This document shows, one piece after another, positions 11,707 to 23,396 of a stretch of DNA of 35,662 nt. Position 1 is the first letter of the stretch; every line of letters starts with the position of its first letter. Source of the DNA: Macrococcus bovicus (GTDB taxonomy: Bacteria > Bacillota > Bacilli > Staphylococcales > Staphylococcaceae); contig NZ_SCWF01000017.1 of NCBI RefSeq assembly GCF_004359575.1, positions 1-35,662 of the forward strand, in the 5' to 3' direction. The translations under genes were made by a program, and so were the position numbers. Below the pieces are notes generated by a model that saw nothing but the letters and a program-made list of their open reading frames with translations, searched no databases and was not told the DNA's origin.

Positions 11707-12847
11707 CTTTAACCTCCTGCAGCGCCTCCTCGAGAGAAGCACCTTCTTGAACTTTTTCATAAAGTGACATAAAAAGGTCAGCAAACTGTTTTTCCACCTT
11801 TATATCACGTTGTTTTTTGCCTTCATTTTTCTTTTCCTGTTCCCATACTTGACTCAGATCATCGAGGTTGTTGACAACCGCATCTCCAAAGACGTGGGGA
11901 TGACGTCGAATCATCTTATCGGTCACCGCTTCAATCACTTCTCTGATATCAAATAACTCATCTCTCCGCGCAAGAGCAGCGTGAAAGACTACCTGCAGCA
12001 GAATATCCCCCAGTTCTTCAATCATATGATCGATATCATCTGCATCAATCGCTTCCATTAATTCATAGCTTTCTTCAATCAAGTAGCGTCTCAATGATTG
12101 ATGCGTCTGTTTCTGATCCCATGGACAGCCGTCCGGACTGATCAATGTCGCCATGACACTGTTTAGCTCATTCAGCTCCCCGTAAAGCGCGCTCCCTGTA
12201 ACGGGCGCCATATACAGGCTGGTCAGATTGGATTCACTGAAATCATGATCCAGTTCGTAAAGAGGGACTTCCCTGACCTCCGCCTCATGATTCCGTGCAG
12301 CAGTGATCACTTTGACTGGATGCTCTGGCGGATAGTGTTCAAGCAGAGTAATCTTCAGATCACTGGCTACAATCTGATTATAGACCTGCGTGACGACAAG
12401 TGCATTTCTAATGTTTAAGTGACGCGCATCAAATGCTGTCGCATCCAGCATCTGAAAGCCATCATTCGGGTCTGCACCGGCTGCGGTAAATAAGTCATCT
12501 ATGAAGCTTTTCCCACCTTTGACTTCAATCGGCGCCCCTGACTGAAGCAACAACTGAGTGGTTGATTCAGCGACCATCGGATGTCCCGGCACAGCATACA
12601 GGACTTCCGTCTCTTCTGCTTCACGCAAGAGTGTATCGACGATTTCCTGATAGACAGCGGGGAACTGTTCGTGCTTTTCGTAGATGGAATCAAAGCTCTC
12701 CCACTGCACCGCAGGCAGCTCCTCTATAACCGGGTGCTTAAGCGTTCTGACATAGACTTTCCGGCCCGCTGTCAGCATCTGATAAATACCGTAGGGCAGT
12801 TCATCCAGTCCGTAGTTTCCAAGACCAATCACTGTGATTTTATTCAT
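11693..12847 (-). CDS. mazG: Tetrapyrrole methylase-like / MazG pyrophosphohydrolase fusion (YabN)
   Basis: This is a two-domain protein of 384 residues. The N-terminal part (1 to about 220) resembles SAM-dependent tetrapyrrole methylases (MNKITVIGLGNYGLDELP, VLYAVPGHPMVAEST). The C-terminal part is a MazG nucleotide pyrophosphohydrolase with the metal-binding acidic helix pattern EESYELMEAI (near residue 256) and EELGDILLQVVFHA. It probably hydrolyses noncanonical NTPs; the function of the methylase-like half is not known. The domain order and position match Bacillus YabN. It lies nine bases after the flippase-like gene. Confidence 0.93.
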   Translation of the reverse strand: MNKITVIGLGNYGLDELPYGIYQMLTAGRKVYVRTLKHPVIEELPAVQWESFDSIYEKHEQFPAVYQEIVDTLLREAEETEVLYAVPGHPMVAESTTQLLLQSGAPIEVKGGKSFIDDLFTAAGADPNDGFQMLDATAFDARHLNIRNALVVTQVYNQIVASDLKITLLEHYPPEHPVKVITAARNHEAEVREVPLYELDHDFSESNLTSLYMAPVTGSALYGELNELNSVMATLISPDGCPWDQKQTHQSLRRYLIEESYELMEAIDADDIDHMIEELGDILLQVVFHAALARRDELFDIREVIEAVTDKMIRRHPHVFGDAVVNNLDDLSQVWEQEKKNEGKKQRDIKVEKQFADLFMSLYEKVQEGASLEEALQEVKDETR

Positions 12848-12856
12848 ATATCTTCC

Positions 12857-14344
12857 TCATTTCATCCATCTGATGACCCGTTCACCAAAAGGCAGATGAA
12901 GCCATTCATCAGCAGAAATAATCTTATATTTAATCATTGCAAATCCTACTATCAGCACGCCTGCTGCCACACCAGACAGCGAGACTAACAGTGCACTCAG
13001 CCGGTCTGTAAAAGGCAGCTGAACAATAAGCTGCAGGACGAGGGACATCATCGTTAACGTCATGACCCATCGCACCGTAAAGGATTTAAGTGTTAGCGTG
13101 TAACGCAAGATAATCTGACGATAAAGTATGATGGTATACACCAGCAATCCGCTGACCGTTGCGATAGCTGCTCCCAGTATACCAAAGTTTGTAATCAAGA
13201 CGATATTCAGAACAATTTTAGTGATAAGACCAGACACCACCCCGAAAGCCTGCACGCGGTAGTCCTCTGTGATCTGCAGCATGGCTGTGAACATGATGAT
13301 CAGGGATACAAAGATGACGGCAAGCATATAGACAGCGAGGGTGCCTGCTTCTGTATCACTTTTGAACAGAAAGAGATTGAATGGTTTAATCAGATTCAGC
13401 AGACCGATGCTCGCTGCACTGCTGAAAACAATCGTGATTTTCAGTGCGGAACTCGCATAGTCGTTCATCTCTTTATGACGTCCCTGACGCTTGGCTTGAG
13501 CCAGCAGGGGAATAAGCACCAAGGCGAAAGAAGTTGTGACAATCAGTCCCATCTGAATCAGCGAGGCGCCGCGGTCATAGATCCCTTTCAGTTCTCTGCT
13601 GTCATGCAGACTATAACCCACATGTTTGAGCAGATTAAGGACTGTGAAACTATCTACAAGCTGCCAGAGAATCATGATCAGATAGCTCAGCGCATAAAAA
13701 AGCGTCAGGAGCAGGAATTGCTTGAGCTGCTTGTTGTCGAGACTGCCGGTTGGGTTGATACGTTCTTTGCGCCTTAAATAAAGCCAGGCACCGCTGATCC
13801 CTAGAAAAGAACCCAGTATACTGACAGCACCGCTTTCATACACTGAAAAGCCCATGGTGTAAAGGTAGATGCCCAGCAGAATAACAGAGACCCGGATCAA
13901 CTGATCAATCAGCTGCGAGATGGCTATAGTCTGCATGGCGTCACGTCGCTGAAGTTCTCCACGAGCTACAGCAACAAAGCTGAAAGGCAGCAATACCAAA
14001 AGAGACACCCGCAGCATTAAAGAGAGGTTCTCATCCCCCATCATTCGCGCGATCAGACCACTGAACATCATCAGTAGTATCAGCAGCATCAGACTGCTGA
14101 TTCTGAGAAGCCGGTAAACTTTCTCCGCATATTCATGGTTGAACTGACTGATGACGCTCGGCACTGCGTTCAGGCTGAGCACCGCTATAATTGCTGCCAT
14201 AGGATAGACCTGCTGATAAGCATACAGTCCCGCATCCCCGAGTACATTCTGATAAGGTACGCGGTACAAGGCACTCAGTATCTTTATAAAGAGCATCGTC
14301 ACCGTTAAAATGATGACTGAATTAAATACATTATTCTTCGCCAT
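12857..14344 (-). CDS. MOP/MATE-superfamily polysaccharide flippase, SpoVB/YabM-like
   Basis: This is a 495-residue integral membrane protein with roughly 12-14 hydrophobic segments spread over its whole length, beginning [20 protein letters not shown] and containing [20 protein letters not shown]. It belongs to the polysaccharide/lipid-linked precursor exporter family that includes SpoVB, MurJ and YabM. Position between mfd and mazG matches Bacillus yabM and the staphylococcal equivalent. The substrate cannot be read from sequence; a lipid-linked cell-wall or polysaccharide intermediate is the family inference. Its start overlaps the end of mfd by 14 bases, and no sporulation role is expected here. 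Confidence 0.88.
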   Translation of the reverse strand: MAKNNVFNSVIILTVTMLFIKILSALYRVPYQNVLGDAGLYAYQQVYPMAAIIAVLSLNAVPSVISQFNHEYAEKVYRLLRISSLMLLILLMMFSGLIARMMGDENLSLMLRVSLLVLLPFSFVAVARGELQRRDAMQTIAISQLIDQLIRVSVILLGIYLYTMGFSVYESGAVSILGSFLGISGAWLYLRRKERINPTGSLDNKQLKQFLLLTLFYALSYLIMILWQLVDSFTVLNLLKHVGYSLHDSRELKGIYDRGASLIQMGLIVTTSFALVLIPLLAQAKRQGRHKEMNDYASSALKITIVFSSAASIGLLNLIKPFNLFLFKSDTEAGTLAVYMLAVIFVSLIIMFTAMLQITEDYRVQAFGVVSGLITKIVLNIVLITNFGILGAAIATVSGLLVYTIILYRQIILRYTLTLKSFTVRWVMTLTMMSLVLQLIVQLPFTDRLSALLVSLSGVAAGVLIVGFAMIKYKIISADEWLHLPFGERVIRWMK

Positions 14345-17300
14345 CGATGATGATACTTCCTTGCATGATATCAGTTAGCTGGACGAGTGACTGCAGCCAG
14401 TTCCCCCTTTTTTTCAGTGACAAGGTCATCTGGCCGTCAGCGACGCCGACTTTCAAGTCACGACCGAACGCTTCCGTGTCTTTGAATAGCTGCTCTCCAT
14501 TTACTTTGGCAGTAGAGGCTGCGGACACCGTCAGTTCAATTTCCTTCGGCTTTTCTTTCACCAATGTAATACCGAACTGAAGTGCATTGATCTTAATCTT
14601 GACGATATCAAGCAGACGCTCGACTTCAACCGGATAATCGCCATAGCGGTCTGTCATTTCATCCTGAACATCCATCAATTCTTTCTCCGACTGAATATGA
14701 CGCAGTTTCTTGTAGAACTCAATTTTAGCCTGTTCTTCGCGAATATATTCAGCTGGGATATAGGCATCCACCTGGACATCGACTTCAATATCAGGACGCT
14801 CCTGAGCGGGTTCGATGCCCCGTTTTTCGTTCACAGCTTGCTGCAGCATCTCTGAATAGAGATCATAGCCTACAGAATCAATGAAGCCGCTCTGCTGACG
14901 TCCCAGAAGATTACCCGCACCCCGAATATTCAAATCGCGCATCGCAATCTTGAAACCTGAGCCGAGCTCTGTAAACTCCTTGATGGCCTGTAGACGCTGT
15001 TCAGCAACTTCAGTCAGCACTTTGTTTGGTGCATGCAGGAAATAGGCATAACTGATGCGGTTGCTCCGCCCGACGCGGCCACGCAGCTGATAGAGCTGAC
15101 TGAGGCCAAAGCGGTCTGCATCTTCAATGATCAGGGTATTGGCGTTCGGCACATCTACCCCGGTCTCAATGATCGTTGTCGTCACCAGAATATCATATTC
15201 ATGATTGATGAAGCCGATCATTGTCTCTTCCAGCTCGCGCTCCGACATCTGGCCATGCGCGACGGCAATCCGCGCATCCGGCATCATCATCGACAGCTGT
15301 TCTGCCTTCTGATAAATCGTTGCGACACGGTTATAGAGATAGAAGACCTGACCATTTCTGGCAAGTTCCCGTTCGAGCGCCTCTTTTATAAAGTTATGCT
15401 GATACTCAAGCACATAGGTCTGGACCGGAAAGCGGTTCTCAGGCGGTGTCTCAATCACCGATAAGTCGCGTACACCGAGGAGACTCATATGAAGTGTTCT
15501 CGGAATCGGTGTTGCTGTTAAGGTCAGTACATCGACATTCGTCTTCAGCGCCTTGATTTTTTCTTTATGCGTCACCCCGAAACGCTGTTCTTCATCGACA
15601 ATCAACAGCCCTAGATCCTTGTAGACGACATCTTTACTCAGCAGTTTATGTGTACCGATGACGATATCCACAAAACCTGATTTCAGCCCTTCTTTTGTCT
15701 CCTTGATCTCCTTCGCTGTTCGGAAACGACTCATCATCTGTATTTCAACAGCATAGTCCTGCATACGTTCGATAAACGTCTCATAGTGCTGCTGGGCAAG
15801 AATAGTCGTCGGCACTAAGAAAGCGACCTGTTTCCCGTCCATAACGGCCTTGAAGGCTGCTCGCACAGCGACTTCTGTCTTCCCATAACCGACATCACCG
15901 CATAGCAGACGGTCCATCGGCTTCGGTTTCTCCATGTCTTCCTTGATCTCTGCCAGCGAGCGCATCTGATCTTCCGTCGGTGTATAGGGAAAGTCCATCT
16001 CAAAGGTATCCTGTTCTTCTGTATCCGGACCAAACTGATATCCTTGGATACGTTCACGTTCCTGGTACAGCTTAAGCAGTTCATCGGCAATCTCATTGAC
16101 GTTGCTCTGGACACGCGCCTTCGTTTTCTTCCACTCTGTGCCGCCCAGCTTGTTCAATTTCGGCTCTTTATCTTCTGAACCCACAAACTTCTGAACATAG
16201 GACATCTGGTCTACCGGCACGAAGAGCTGGTCTGTGCCTTTATACTGGATCTTGATATAGTCTTTATGCACTTGATTGACTTCAAGTGTCTCAACACCTA
16301 GATAGCGTCCCACACCGTGATGAATATGGACGACATAATCTCCGATATTCAGTTCCTGGTAAGATTTAATCTTTTCAGCGTTCGAGAGCTTCTTCTGCAG
16401 ACGTCTCGGCTTTTCTTTTCTAAGCTTGAACAACTCTCGTTCAGTGATCACAGCTAGCTTCATATAAGGCAGTTCAAATCCCTCTGACAGATCACCGCTC
16501 GTGATGATGGCGATGCCAGGAGATGCCGCCCGTTCTACTGCAACTGGCAGCTGCATATCCAGAAGCATGTCCTGAATCTTCTTCTTACGAGTTGGATTCG
16601 ACGCCAGCACTACCATCGTGTAATTCTGTTTTCTGAAGCGATCAAACTCAGAGAACATGAGATCATACTGCCCGTAGAACTGTTGTACCGGTTTACAGGA
16701 GAACTTGACGATCTCTTCAATTTTGATAGGCATCGTCGCAGTAAAGAGTGTAAAGAACGTGGTCGTGAAGTGATTGAGCAGCTGATGAAAGGCTTCCTCT
16801 TTAATGAAACGCTGACCTATAAATCCTCTGCCACTCTCAATTAATGACTGCTGAAATTCCTCTATTTCTCTGGAAATACTTTCTTCTGCTTCTTTCACCC
16901 GATTAAACTCATCCACTACTACAAGTGCGTCAGGCTGCAGATAGTCTACGATAGTTGTCTCATCCTGATAAGCGAATTTAATCGCGCGGCGCAGTATATT
17001 ATGATCAAGTAATTCTGCCGAGTGAGAAATCAGATTGTCATATGTATCACGCAGATCCTCCCTGGCTTCTTTAGAGAGCTTTTTCTCTGTTTCCTGCAGC
17101 GCAGATGCCAGCCCGGATCTAATACTTGCAATCTGCTCGTCATTGAAAATAAACTCACTGGCCGCTGTCAGTTCCACACTGTCTATATTCTCTTCAGAAC
17201 GCTGTGTATCCGCATCGAAATAGCGAATGCTATCCACTTCCGTATCAAAAAGCTCTATTCTGACGGGACGACCGATCATCGGAAAAACATCAATCAATCC

Positions 17301-17831
17301 ACCGCGCACTGAAAACTCGCCGACTGTCGTCACCTGATTACGTCTCATGTAACCCATATCGACTAACTGCCGCTGCAAGACATCCAGCTCAATATCTTCT
17401 CCCACTTCAAACTGCATCACATGCGCCTTGAACAATGATTTCGGACTCAGCAACTTTTTCAGCCCGTTTATCGGCACGATAAATAGACCCTTCTCATCAT
17501 TAGAGAGTTGAGTCAATGTACGAATTCGTTCACTCATGAGGTCCGGGCTCTTCGTTGAGAATTCTTCTATCATGATATCCTGCACGGGATACTTATATAG
17601 CTCATCAACAGGTACCAGCTGGGCAAGATCATTCTCCAGCCGTTCTGCCTGATAGAGATTGTTCGTGACAATGATCATTTGTCGTTCGTGAGTTAAATAT
17701 TGCTCAGCCATCATCACGGCTTTAGCTGACGGGTTCAGACCCGTGATGAGTAGGTTCTTCTTACCGAAGACGGCTGACAGTTCCTTAAACCGTTCATCCT
17801 GCTGCACTATTGTAGAAATAACCGGTTTCAA
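14331..17831 (-). CDS. mfd: Transcription-repair coupling factor Mfd
   Basis: Mfd removes RNA polymerase stalled at lesions and recruits UvrA. The 1166 residues have the standard order. A UvrB-like N-terminal module comes first ([10 protein letters not shown] near 180). Next is the CarD-like polymerase-interaction domain ([16 protein letters not shown] near 500). The SF2 translocase follows with Walker [12 protein letters not shown] near 643 and DEEQ box near 743, then TATPIPRTL and QLRGRVGRS, and the C-terminal inhibitory domain. The start is a TTG at 17831 overlapping the pth stop (TTGA), with no strong ribosome site, suggesting coupling to pth translation. Confidence 0.97.
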   Translation of the reverse strand: MKPVISTIVQQDERFKELSAVFGKKNLLITGLNPSAKAVMMAEQYLTHERQMIIVTNNLYQAERLENDLAQLVPVDELYKYPVQDIMIEEFSTKSPDLMSERIRTLTQLSNDEKGLFIVPINGLKKLLSPKSLFKAHVMQFEVGEDIELDVLQRQLVDMGYMRRNQVTTVGEFSVRGGLIDVFPMIGRPVRIELFDTEVDSIRYFDADTQRSEENIDSVELTAASEFIFNDEQIASIRSGLASALQETEKKLSKEAREDLRDTYDNLISHSAELLDHNILRRAIKFAYQDETTIVDYLQPDALVVVDEFNRVKEAEESISREIEEFQQSLIESGRGFIGQRFIKEEAFHQLLNHFTTTFFTLFTATMPIKIEEIVKFSCKPVQQFYGQYDLMFSEFDRFRKQNYTMVVLASNPTRKKKIQDMLLDMQLPVAVERAASPGIAIITSGDLSEGFELPYMKLAVITERELFKLRKEKPRRLQKKLSNAEKIKSYQELNIGDYVVHIHHGVGRYLGVETLEVNQVHKDYIKIQYKGTDQLFVPVDQMSYVQKFVGSEDKEPKLNKLGGTEWKKTKARVQSNVNEIADELLKLYQERERIQGYQFGPDTEEQDTFEMDFPYTPTEDQMRSLAEIKEDMEKPKPMDRLLCGDVGYGKTEVAVRAAFKAVMDGKQVAFLVPTTILAQQHYETFIERMQDYAVEIQMMSRFRTAKEIKETKEGLKSGFVDIVIGTHKLLSKDVVYKDLGLLIVDEEQRFGVTHKEKIKALKTNVDVLTLTATPIPRTLHMSLLGVRDLSVIETPPENRFPVQTYVLEYQHNFIKEALERELARNGQVFYLYNRVATIYQKAEQLSMMMPDARIAVAHGQMSERELEETMIGFINHEYDILVTTTIIETGVDVPNANTLIIEDADRFGLSQLYQLRGRVGRSNRISYAYFLHAPNKVLTEVAEQRLQAIKEFTELGSGFKIAMRDLNIRGAGNLLGRQQSGFIDSVGYDLYSEMLQQAVNEKRGIEPAQERPDIEVDVQVDAYIPAEYIREEQAKIEFYKKLRHIQSEKELMDVQDEMTDRYGDYPVEVERLLDIVKIKINALQFGITLVKEKPKEIELTVSAASTAKVNGEQLFKDTEAFGRDLKVGVADGQMTLSLKKRGNWLQSLVQLTDIMQGSIIIDGEE

Positions 17832-18400
17832 TTCACATCACCGTTATATTGGTTCATGACATTTTCAAAACGTTCCCCCGTCAGAAATGTTTCACATGCC
17901 TCAATGGTGCGATCGATGACACGATTCATTGTCGCCATTTCATCCTCAGAAAACCTCTGCAGCACAAAATCCGGCACTTTCATACGTCCCGTCGGTCTGC
18001 CGATGCCGATACGAATCCTTTTAAATTCATCCGTCCCTAGATGCTGGATCAATGAGCGAATGCCGTTATGCCCCCCGGCTGAACCTTTAGGTCGTAATCT
18101 CAGCCGGCCGGGCGGCATGTCTAAATCATCATAGAGGACGAGTACATCTTCTAGCTCGATCTTGTAGTAATCCATCAAAGGGCGTACAGCTTCTCCCGAT
18201 AAATTCATATAGGTCATCGGTTCAATCAGCAGTACTTTTTCCCCTTTAATTGTCGCAATGGTATATAATCCATTGAACTTCTGCTTATCTAATTCTATAC
18301 CATGTTTCTGACAAAGTTCATCTATTACCATAAATCCTATATTGTGTCGTGTCTGATCAAATTTACGCCCGATGTTCCCGAGCCCTACTATACATTTCAT
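17828..18400 (-). CDS. pth: Peptidyl-tRNA hydrolase
   Basis: Pth releases peptides from prematurely dissociated peptidyl-tRNA. The ATG at 18400 (190 residues, [20 protein letters not shown]) is chosen because GGAGG lies five bases upstream; the in-frame ATG at 18412 is part of that ribosome site. The catalytic histidine and asparagine lie in QTRHNIGF, and [26 protein letters not shown] and GGHNGIRS are family signatures. It is the first gene of the long pth-mfd run and probably has a promoter with -10 TATAAT at 18431-18436. Confidence 0.96.
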   Translation of the reverse strand: MKCIVGLGNIGRKFDQTRHNIGFMVIDELCQKHGIELDKQKFNGLYTIATIKGEKVLLIEPMTYMNLSGEAVRPLMDYYKIELEDVLVLYDDLDMPPGRLRLRPKGSAGGHNGIRSLIQHLGTDEFKRIRIGIGRPTGRMKVPDFVLQRFSEDEMATMNRVIDRTIEACETFLTGERFENVMNQYNGDVN

Positions 18401-18430
18401 AGGAACCTCCATTTAAAGTTCATTACTCCT

Positions 18431-18436
18431 ATTATA
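18431..18436 (-). promoter_or_regulatory. Candidate pth -10 element
   Basis: TATAAT on the minus strand lies 30 bases before the pth start. The only -35-like sequence at proper distance is the T-run of the rplY terminator, so the promoter would overlap that terminator. Position supports it, but the -35 is poor. Confidence 0.45.
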
Positions 18437-18451
18437 ACGATAATTACCCTA

Positions 18452-18484
18452 TAAAAAAACAGACAGCCTCGGCTGTCTGTTTAA
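18452..18484 (-). terminator. Terminator after rplY
   Basis: The minus strand forms a long perfect stem (AACAGACAGCC with GGCTGTCTGTT) followed by seven T residues, starting about 10 bases after the rplY stop. Confidence 0.92.
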
Positions 18485-18494
18485 ACAATAACGA

Positions 18495-19148
18495 TTATTC
18501 AGCTTTTTCTTCTGAAGCGTCTGCTTCTGCTTCTTGACCTTCAGCACTTTCTTCGCCTTCAGTTGCTTCAGCTTCTTCGCCTTCTTCAGGTTCTTCCACA
18601 ACAGTAGGTGGTACCACTGAAACGATTGCTTCGTCGTCTTCATTATTGATGGTATAGTTTTTGTTGCCACGTAAGTCGCCGACAGTAATAGAGTCACCGA
18701 TATTTAATTCCGTTATATCTACTTCGATTGTTTCAGGAATTTCATCCGGCGTTGCAGTCACTGATAAAGTAAATAATGGCTGTTGAACCACGCCACCTTC
18801 TTCAGCACCTTTTGCTTCGCCTGTTAAGGTAACAGTTACGTCTACTGTTAATTCAGCTTTCATATTGATTGCTAAGAAGTCGATATGTGTGACCTGATGT
18901 TTAATAGGATCTACTTGGTAATCAGTAACCATCACTTTTGTGCTACCTGAATCTAAACCAAGTTCAATAACCCCGTTACGTCCCACTTCGCGCATCACTT
19001 TAGTGAATTCTGCAGCATCAACGTGAACTGCTGTATTAGTTGCACCGAAACCGTAGATAACTGCTGGAATTTTACCCGTGTTTCTTAACTCATTAAGTTC
19101 CGAACGTTTTGATTTACCTTGTCTTTCGACAGCTTTTAAATTAGCCAT
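18495..19148 (-). CDS. rplY: Ribosomal protein bL25, Ctc/TL5 general stress form
   Basis: This protein binds 5S rRNA in the large subunit. The 217-residue version has the N-terminal L25 domain (about 1-92; [21 protein letters not shown]) plus the TL5 C-terminal beta domain (about 93-180). It ends in a strongly acidic low-complexity tail of E, A and G that is probably disordered. The long form is called Ctc in Bacillus, where it is controlled by sigma-B. Here a sigma-B promoter of perfect consensus lies upstream, supporting stress induction. It stands alone between prs and pth and has a strong terminator. Confidence 0.96.
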   Translation of the reverse strand: MANLKAVERQGKSKRSELNELRNTGKIPAVIYGFGATNTAVHVDAAEFTKVMREVGRNGVIELGLDSGSTKVMVTDYQVDPIKHQVTHIDFLAINMKAELTVDVTVTLTGEAKGAEEGGVVQQPLFTLSVTATPDEIPETIEVDITELNIGDSITVGDLRGNKNYTINNEDDEAIVSVVPPTVVEEPEEGEEAEATEGEESAEGQEAEADASEEKAE

Positions 19149-19255
19149 GTTTATTTCCTACCTTTCGTGTCCCTCATTCTTAGGAACGCCTACGCCTGCC
19201 CATCAGTTGTGATAACCTGCTTGCATGACGTTCATTTTCTCTTCATAAAGATTAA

Positions 19256-19280
19256 ATACCCGGACCACGAAAACTTAAAC
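19256..19280 (-). promoter_or_regulatory. Sigma-B promoter of rplY (ctc)
   Basis: On the minus strand GTTTAA (19275-19280) is separated by 13 bases from GGGTAT (19256-19261), an exact match to the Bacillus/Staphylococcus sigma-B consensus. The start would be near 19248, giving a leader of about 100 bases. That leader contains a possible hairpin GTTCCT / AGGGAC. Confidence 0.85.
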
Positions 19281-19294
19281 ATGCGCTATTAAAA

Positions 19295-20260
19295 TTAGTC
19301 GAATAAAATGCTGACAGACTCTTGTTCGTAAATACGGACGATAGCTTGCGCCAGAAGTTCTGCGACAGATAACTGGACGATTTTAGCAGGTCTGCCTTCC
19401 TGAGGTAAGTTGATAGAGTTCGTTACAATCAGTTCTTTGATTGCTGAGTTTTCAATACGTTCAAAAGCAGGCCCGGATAACACAGGATGTGTACAGCATG
19501 CATAGACCTCTTTAGCCCCTTTATCGATCAACGCCTGCGCCGCAATTGAAATAGTGCCCGCTGTATCGATAATGTCATCGATAATAATGGCTGTTTTACC
19601 GTTGATATCACCGACAATATTCATGACTTCTGCCACATTCGGTTTCGGACGACGTTTATCAATGATGGCAATCGGCGCTTTCAGACGGTCTGCCATTTTA
19701 CGCGCACGTGTTACACCGCCGTGATCGGGTGAAACAACGACCAGGCTGTCTAAATCGATATCTTCTTTTTCCAGGAAATAATCCGACAGAATCGGCTCGC
19801 CCATCAAGTGATCGATTGGGATATCAAAGAAACCTTGAATCTGTGGAGCATGTAAGTCAAGTGCGATGACACGGTCTGCACCTGCTGTTTCAAGTAAATT
19901 CGCAACGAGTTTAGCTGTAATCGGTTCACGGCTACGTGCTTTACGGTCCTGACGTGCGTAACCGTAGTAAGGCATCACGACGTTGATGGTCACTGCAGAT
20001 GCACGTTTTAAAGCATCAATCATGATGAGAAGTTCCATTAAATGATCATTGACCGGATTAGATGTTGACTGAATAATGAAAACATCGCAGCCGCGGATAC
20101 TTTCTTCAATATTGATCTGAATCTCACCATCGCTGAAACGTTTAACACTTGATTTACCTAATGGCAGACCGACATGTTTCGCGATTTCATCTGCTAACGG
20201 ATGATTACTTTCCAGTGAGAAAATCTTTAACTTCGTGTCTTTAATTTCGTTATATAACAT
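19295..20260 (-). CDS. prs: Ribose-phosphate pyrophosphokinase (PRPP synthetase)
   Basis: Prs makes PRPP from ribose-5-phosphate and ATP for purine, pyrimidine, histidine and tryptophan pathways. The 321-residue class I enzyme shows [15 protein letters not shown], the metal/ATP histidine region [32 protein letters not shown] and the PRPP-binding loop [12 protein letters not shown]. It lies 19 bases after glmU with GGAGG before its ATG, forming a glmU-prs operon. Confidence 0.97.
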   Translation of the reverse strand: MLYNEIKDTKLKIFSLESNHPLADEIAKHVGLPLGKSSVKRFSDGEIQINIEESIRGCDVFIIQSTSNPVNDHLMELLIMIDALKRASAVTINVVMPYYGYARQDRKARSREPITAKLVANLLETAGADRVIALDLHAPQIQGFFDIPIDHLMGEPILSDYFLEKEDIDLDSLVVVSPDHGGVTRARKMADRLKAPIAIIDKRRPKPNVAEVMNIVGDINGKTAIIIDDIIDTAGTISIAAQALIDKGAKEVYACCTHPVLSGPAFERIENSAIKELIVTNSINLPQEGRPAKIVQLSVAELLAQAIVRIYEQESVSILFD

Positions 20261-20279
20261 TTTTCAGCCTCCACAGCTT

Positions 20280-21696
<1,417 letters not shown>

Positions 21697-21707
21697 GCAC
21701 TTATCCT

Positions 21708-21739
21708 ATAATAAAAGGAGAGCGCATGGCGCTCTCCTT
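21708..21739 (-). terminator. Terminator after spoVG
   Basis: On the minus strand AAGGAGAGCGC pairs with GCGCTCTCCTT around a three-base loop and is followed by TTATTATAGG. It starts six bases after the spoVG stop codon. Confidence 0.88.
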
Positions 21740-21744
21740 GCTCT

Positions 21745-22125
21745 TTATCTTTGAAGGTCTTCTTCTAAAGTGGTCTGCGATTCGTCTTCAATCAAGCCTT
21801 CCACTTCAACACTTGTTGCCGCTTCATCTCCATAAGTCTGGATGCCGCTATCTGCTTGCTCTGACGATGCCTCAGGTGTCTCATCATAGACCTTCATGAC
21901 TGCCTGCTGGATCTCCTGACGCATCTCGCTGTTGATAGGATGTGCGATGTCACGAAACTCACCATCTGGTGTCCGTTTGCTCGGCATCGCGACGAACAGG
22001 CCGGAGTTCCCTTCAATCACCCGCAGGTCATGAATCACGAATACCTCATCAAGCGTAATAGAAACCAGCGCCTTCATACGGCCGTCTGTCTCAATTTTTC
22101 TTAATCGAACATCTGTCACTTTCAC
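21745..22125 (-). CDS. spoVG: SpoVG family nucleic-acid-binding regulator
   Basis: SpoVG is a small DNA/RNA-binding regulator; in staphylococci it is cotranscribed with yabJ and carries sigma-B effects on capsule and virulence genes. Residues 1-85 are almost the textbook sequence ([40 protein letters not shown]). The 126 residues exceed the usual 97-100 because of an acidic, low-complexity C-terminal tail rich in E, S, T and D. It follows ridA by 29 bases, and the sigma-B promoter inside purR would drive both genes. Confidence 0.96.
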   Translation of the reverse strand: MKVTDVRLRKIETDGRMKALVSITLDEVFVIHDLRVIEGNSGLFVAMPSKRTPDGEFRDIAHPINSEMRQEIQQAVMKVYDETPEASSEQADSGIQTYGDEAATSVEVEGLIEDESQTTLEEDLQR

Positions 22126-22154
22126 TTGAGTTGCCCCCTGTCAAATAGTTTCGA

Positions 22155-22532
22155 TTAACGGACGAGTGCTACAACTTCAATCTCCACTTTTACGTCTTTA
22201 GGTAAACGACTCACCTCTACACAGCTACGTGCCGGGAGATGCTCACTGAAAAAGCTGCCATATACTTCATTGATCAAAGGAAAATCATTCATATCTTTGA
22301 TAAAAATCGTTGTTTTAACGACTTGATTTAAATCAGAACCACAGTCACTTAACACTAACTGAAGATTTCTTAATACTTGCTCAGTCTGTGCCTGTACATC
22401 TTCACCCACCAGCACACCATCAGCCGTAAGGGGAAGCTGTCCACTTGTGTATACCATGTTGTTCACTTTAACTGCATGGCAGTATGGTCCGATTGCTGCC
22501 GCTACTTTGTTAGAAATAATTGATTCCATCAT
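22155..22532 (-). CDS. ridA: RidA/YabJ enamine/imine deaminase
   Basis: RidA family proteins hydrolyse reactive 2-aminoacrylate enamines; the Bacillus orthologue YabJ is needed for full purR function. The 125-residue protein has AIGPYCHAVKVNNMVYTSGQ, the conserved arginine in ARSCVEVSRLP near residue 104, and the C-terminal EIEVVALV. Two adjacent ATG codons follow GAGGAG; either may be used. It lies 10 bases after the frame-restored end of purR and leads into spoVG. Confidence 0.95.
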   Translation of the reverse strand: MMESIISNKVAAAIGPYCHAVKVNNMVYTSGQLPLTADGVLVGEDVQAQTEQVLRNLQLVLSDCGSDLNQVVKTTIFIKDMNDFPLINEVYGSFFSEHLPARSCVEVSRLPKDVKVEIEVVALVR

Positions 22533-22542
22533 TTATTCTCCT

Positions 22543-23366
22543 CTATTTAAAAAAATTCAGGCAATTGCCTTTTTCAACAGTAAAAGACCGGTTGTATTCA
22601 TCTACATCTGAGAGTTTCACCAGTGAAGTATAGTCCTCTATTAATCGATTCTTTACTTCTTTAGATTCTACAAGTACAGATACCCCTGCAACCTTCGCCT
22701 TAAACTCGTTCATCAGATTCATGACGCCTGTAATAAGCCGCCTGCTCGCATAAAATCATCTACTATCAAGACGTTGGAACCTTCAGGCAATGTGCGTTTA
22801 GATAACACCATCGTTTCTATCTTGCGCGATGACCCTGATACATAGTTGATGCTGACCGTTGAACCTTCTGTCACCTTATTATCCTTACGAATCACTACCA
22901 CAGGAAGATTCATAATATTGGCGACCGCATTTGCCAGAGAAATCCCTTTGGTGGCAATCGTCACAATCGCATCGATTTCTTTATCCATATACATCGTTGC
23001 AATCAGTTCCCCGACCTGGCCGAGCAGTCTCGGATTCCCGACCATGTCAGACATGAATAGATAACCGCCCGGCAGCAGCCGTTCATCCTCCTGCAGCATA
23101 TCGCACAGCCGGTCAACGAGCTGTTCCGCTTCTTCTTTATACATCATCGGTCTGAACGTCACGCCGCCACTTGCACCGGCCGTCGTCGTGATAATCCCCA
23201 TCTTTTCTTTGATAAAGGTCTCTTTGATGATCTGGATATCTTCACTGATTGAAGATTTAGCCTGCTCGAATTTCTGTACAAAATAAGTGAGCGGCACCAG
23301 CTCATTAGGATGACGAAGCAAATAACTCGTCATGTAAACAATTCTTTCACTACGCTTATACTTCAT
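22543..23366 (-). pseudogene. purR: Purine operon repressor PurR, frameshifted
   Basis: PurR represses purine synthesis genes and senses PRPP. The N-terminal winged-helix (about 1-70, MKYKRSERIVYMTSYLLRHP) and most of the phosphoribosyltransferase-like domain are intact up to VLIVDDFMRAGG (residue 210). There the frame breaks, giving LLQAS and a stop after 215 residues at 22719. One base added in GGCGGCTT restores ITGVMNLMNEFKAKVAGVSV and 63 further codons to a TAG at 22543. The total would be 274 residues, the usual staphylococcal length. The lost part includes half of the PRPP loop. A true mutation and a sequencing error are both possible; the truncated product is unlikely to be a normal PurR. 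Confidence 0.93.
22680..22705 (-). promoter_or_regulatory. Sigma-B promoter of ridA-spoVG, inside purR
   Basis: On the minus strand GTTTAA (22700-22705) lies 14 bases from GGGTAT (22680-22685), both perfect sigma-B elements. It sits in the 3' coding part of purR, about 150 bases before ridA. The yabJ-spoVG operon of S. aureus is known to be sigma-B dependent, which supports the call. Confidence 0.82.
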
Positions 23367-23396
23367 TTCTCTGCCTCTTTTACGTATGTTTTAAAT

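Noticed and set aside
11707-11784. Upstream extension of the S4-domain gene by 26 codons
   Set aside because: The extension lies inside mazG and does not resemble the family; a good AGGAGG precedes the ATG at 11706.
15033-15464. 143-codon plus-strand frame inside mfd
   Set aside because: It is antisense to the helicase motifs of mfd; no ribosome site and no family resemblance.
18449-18697. 82-codon minus-strand frame overlapping the rplY tail
   Set aside because: Frame-shifted reading of the repetitive acidic tail gives lysine/leucine repeats; it runs through the terminator.
22719-22745. Programmed ribosomal frameshift in purR
   Set aside because: The site lacks a recognisable slippery heptamer (it reads GGCGGCTTATTA) and has no family precedent known to me; a plain one-base deletion or sequence error is simpler.
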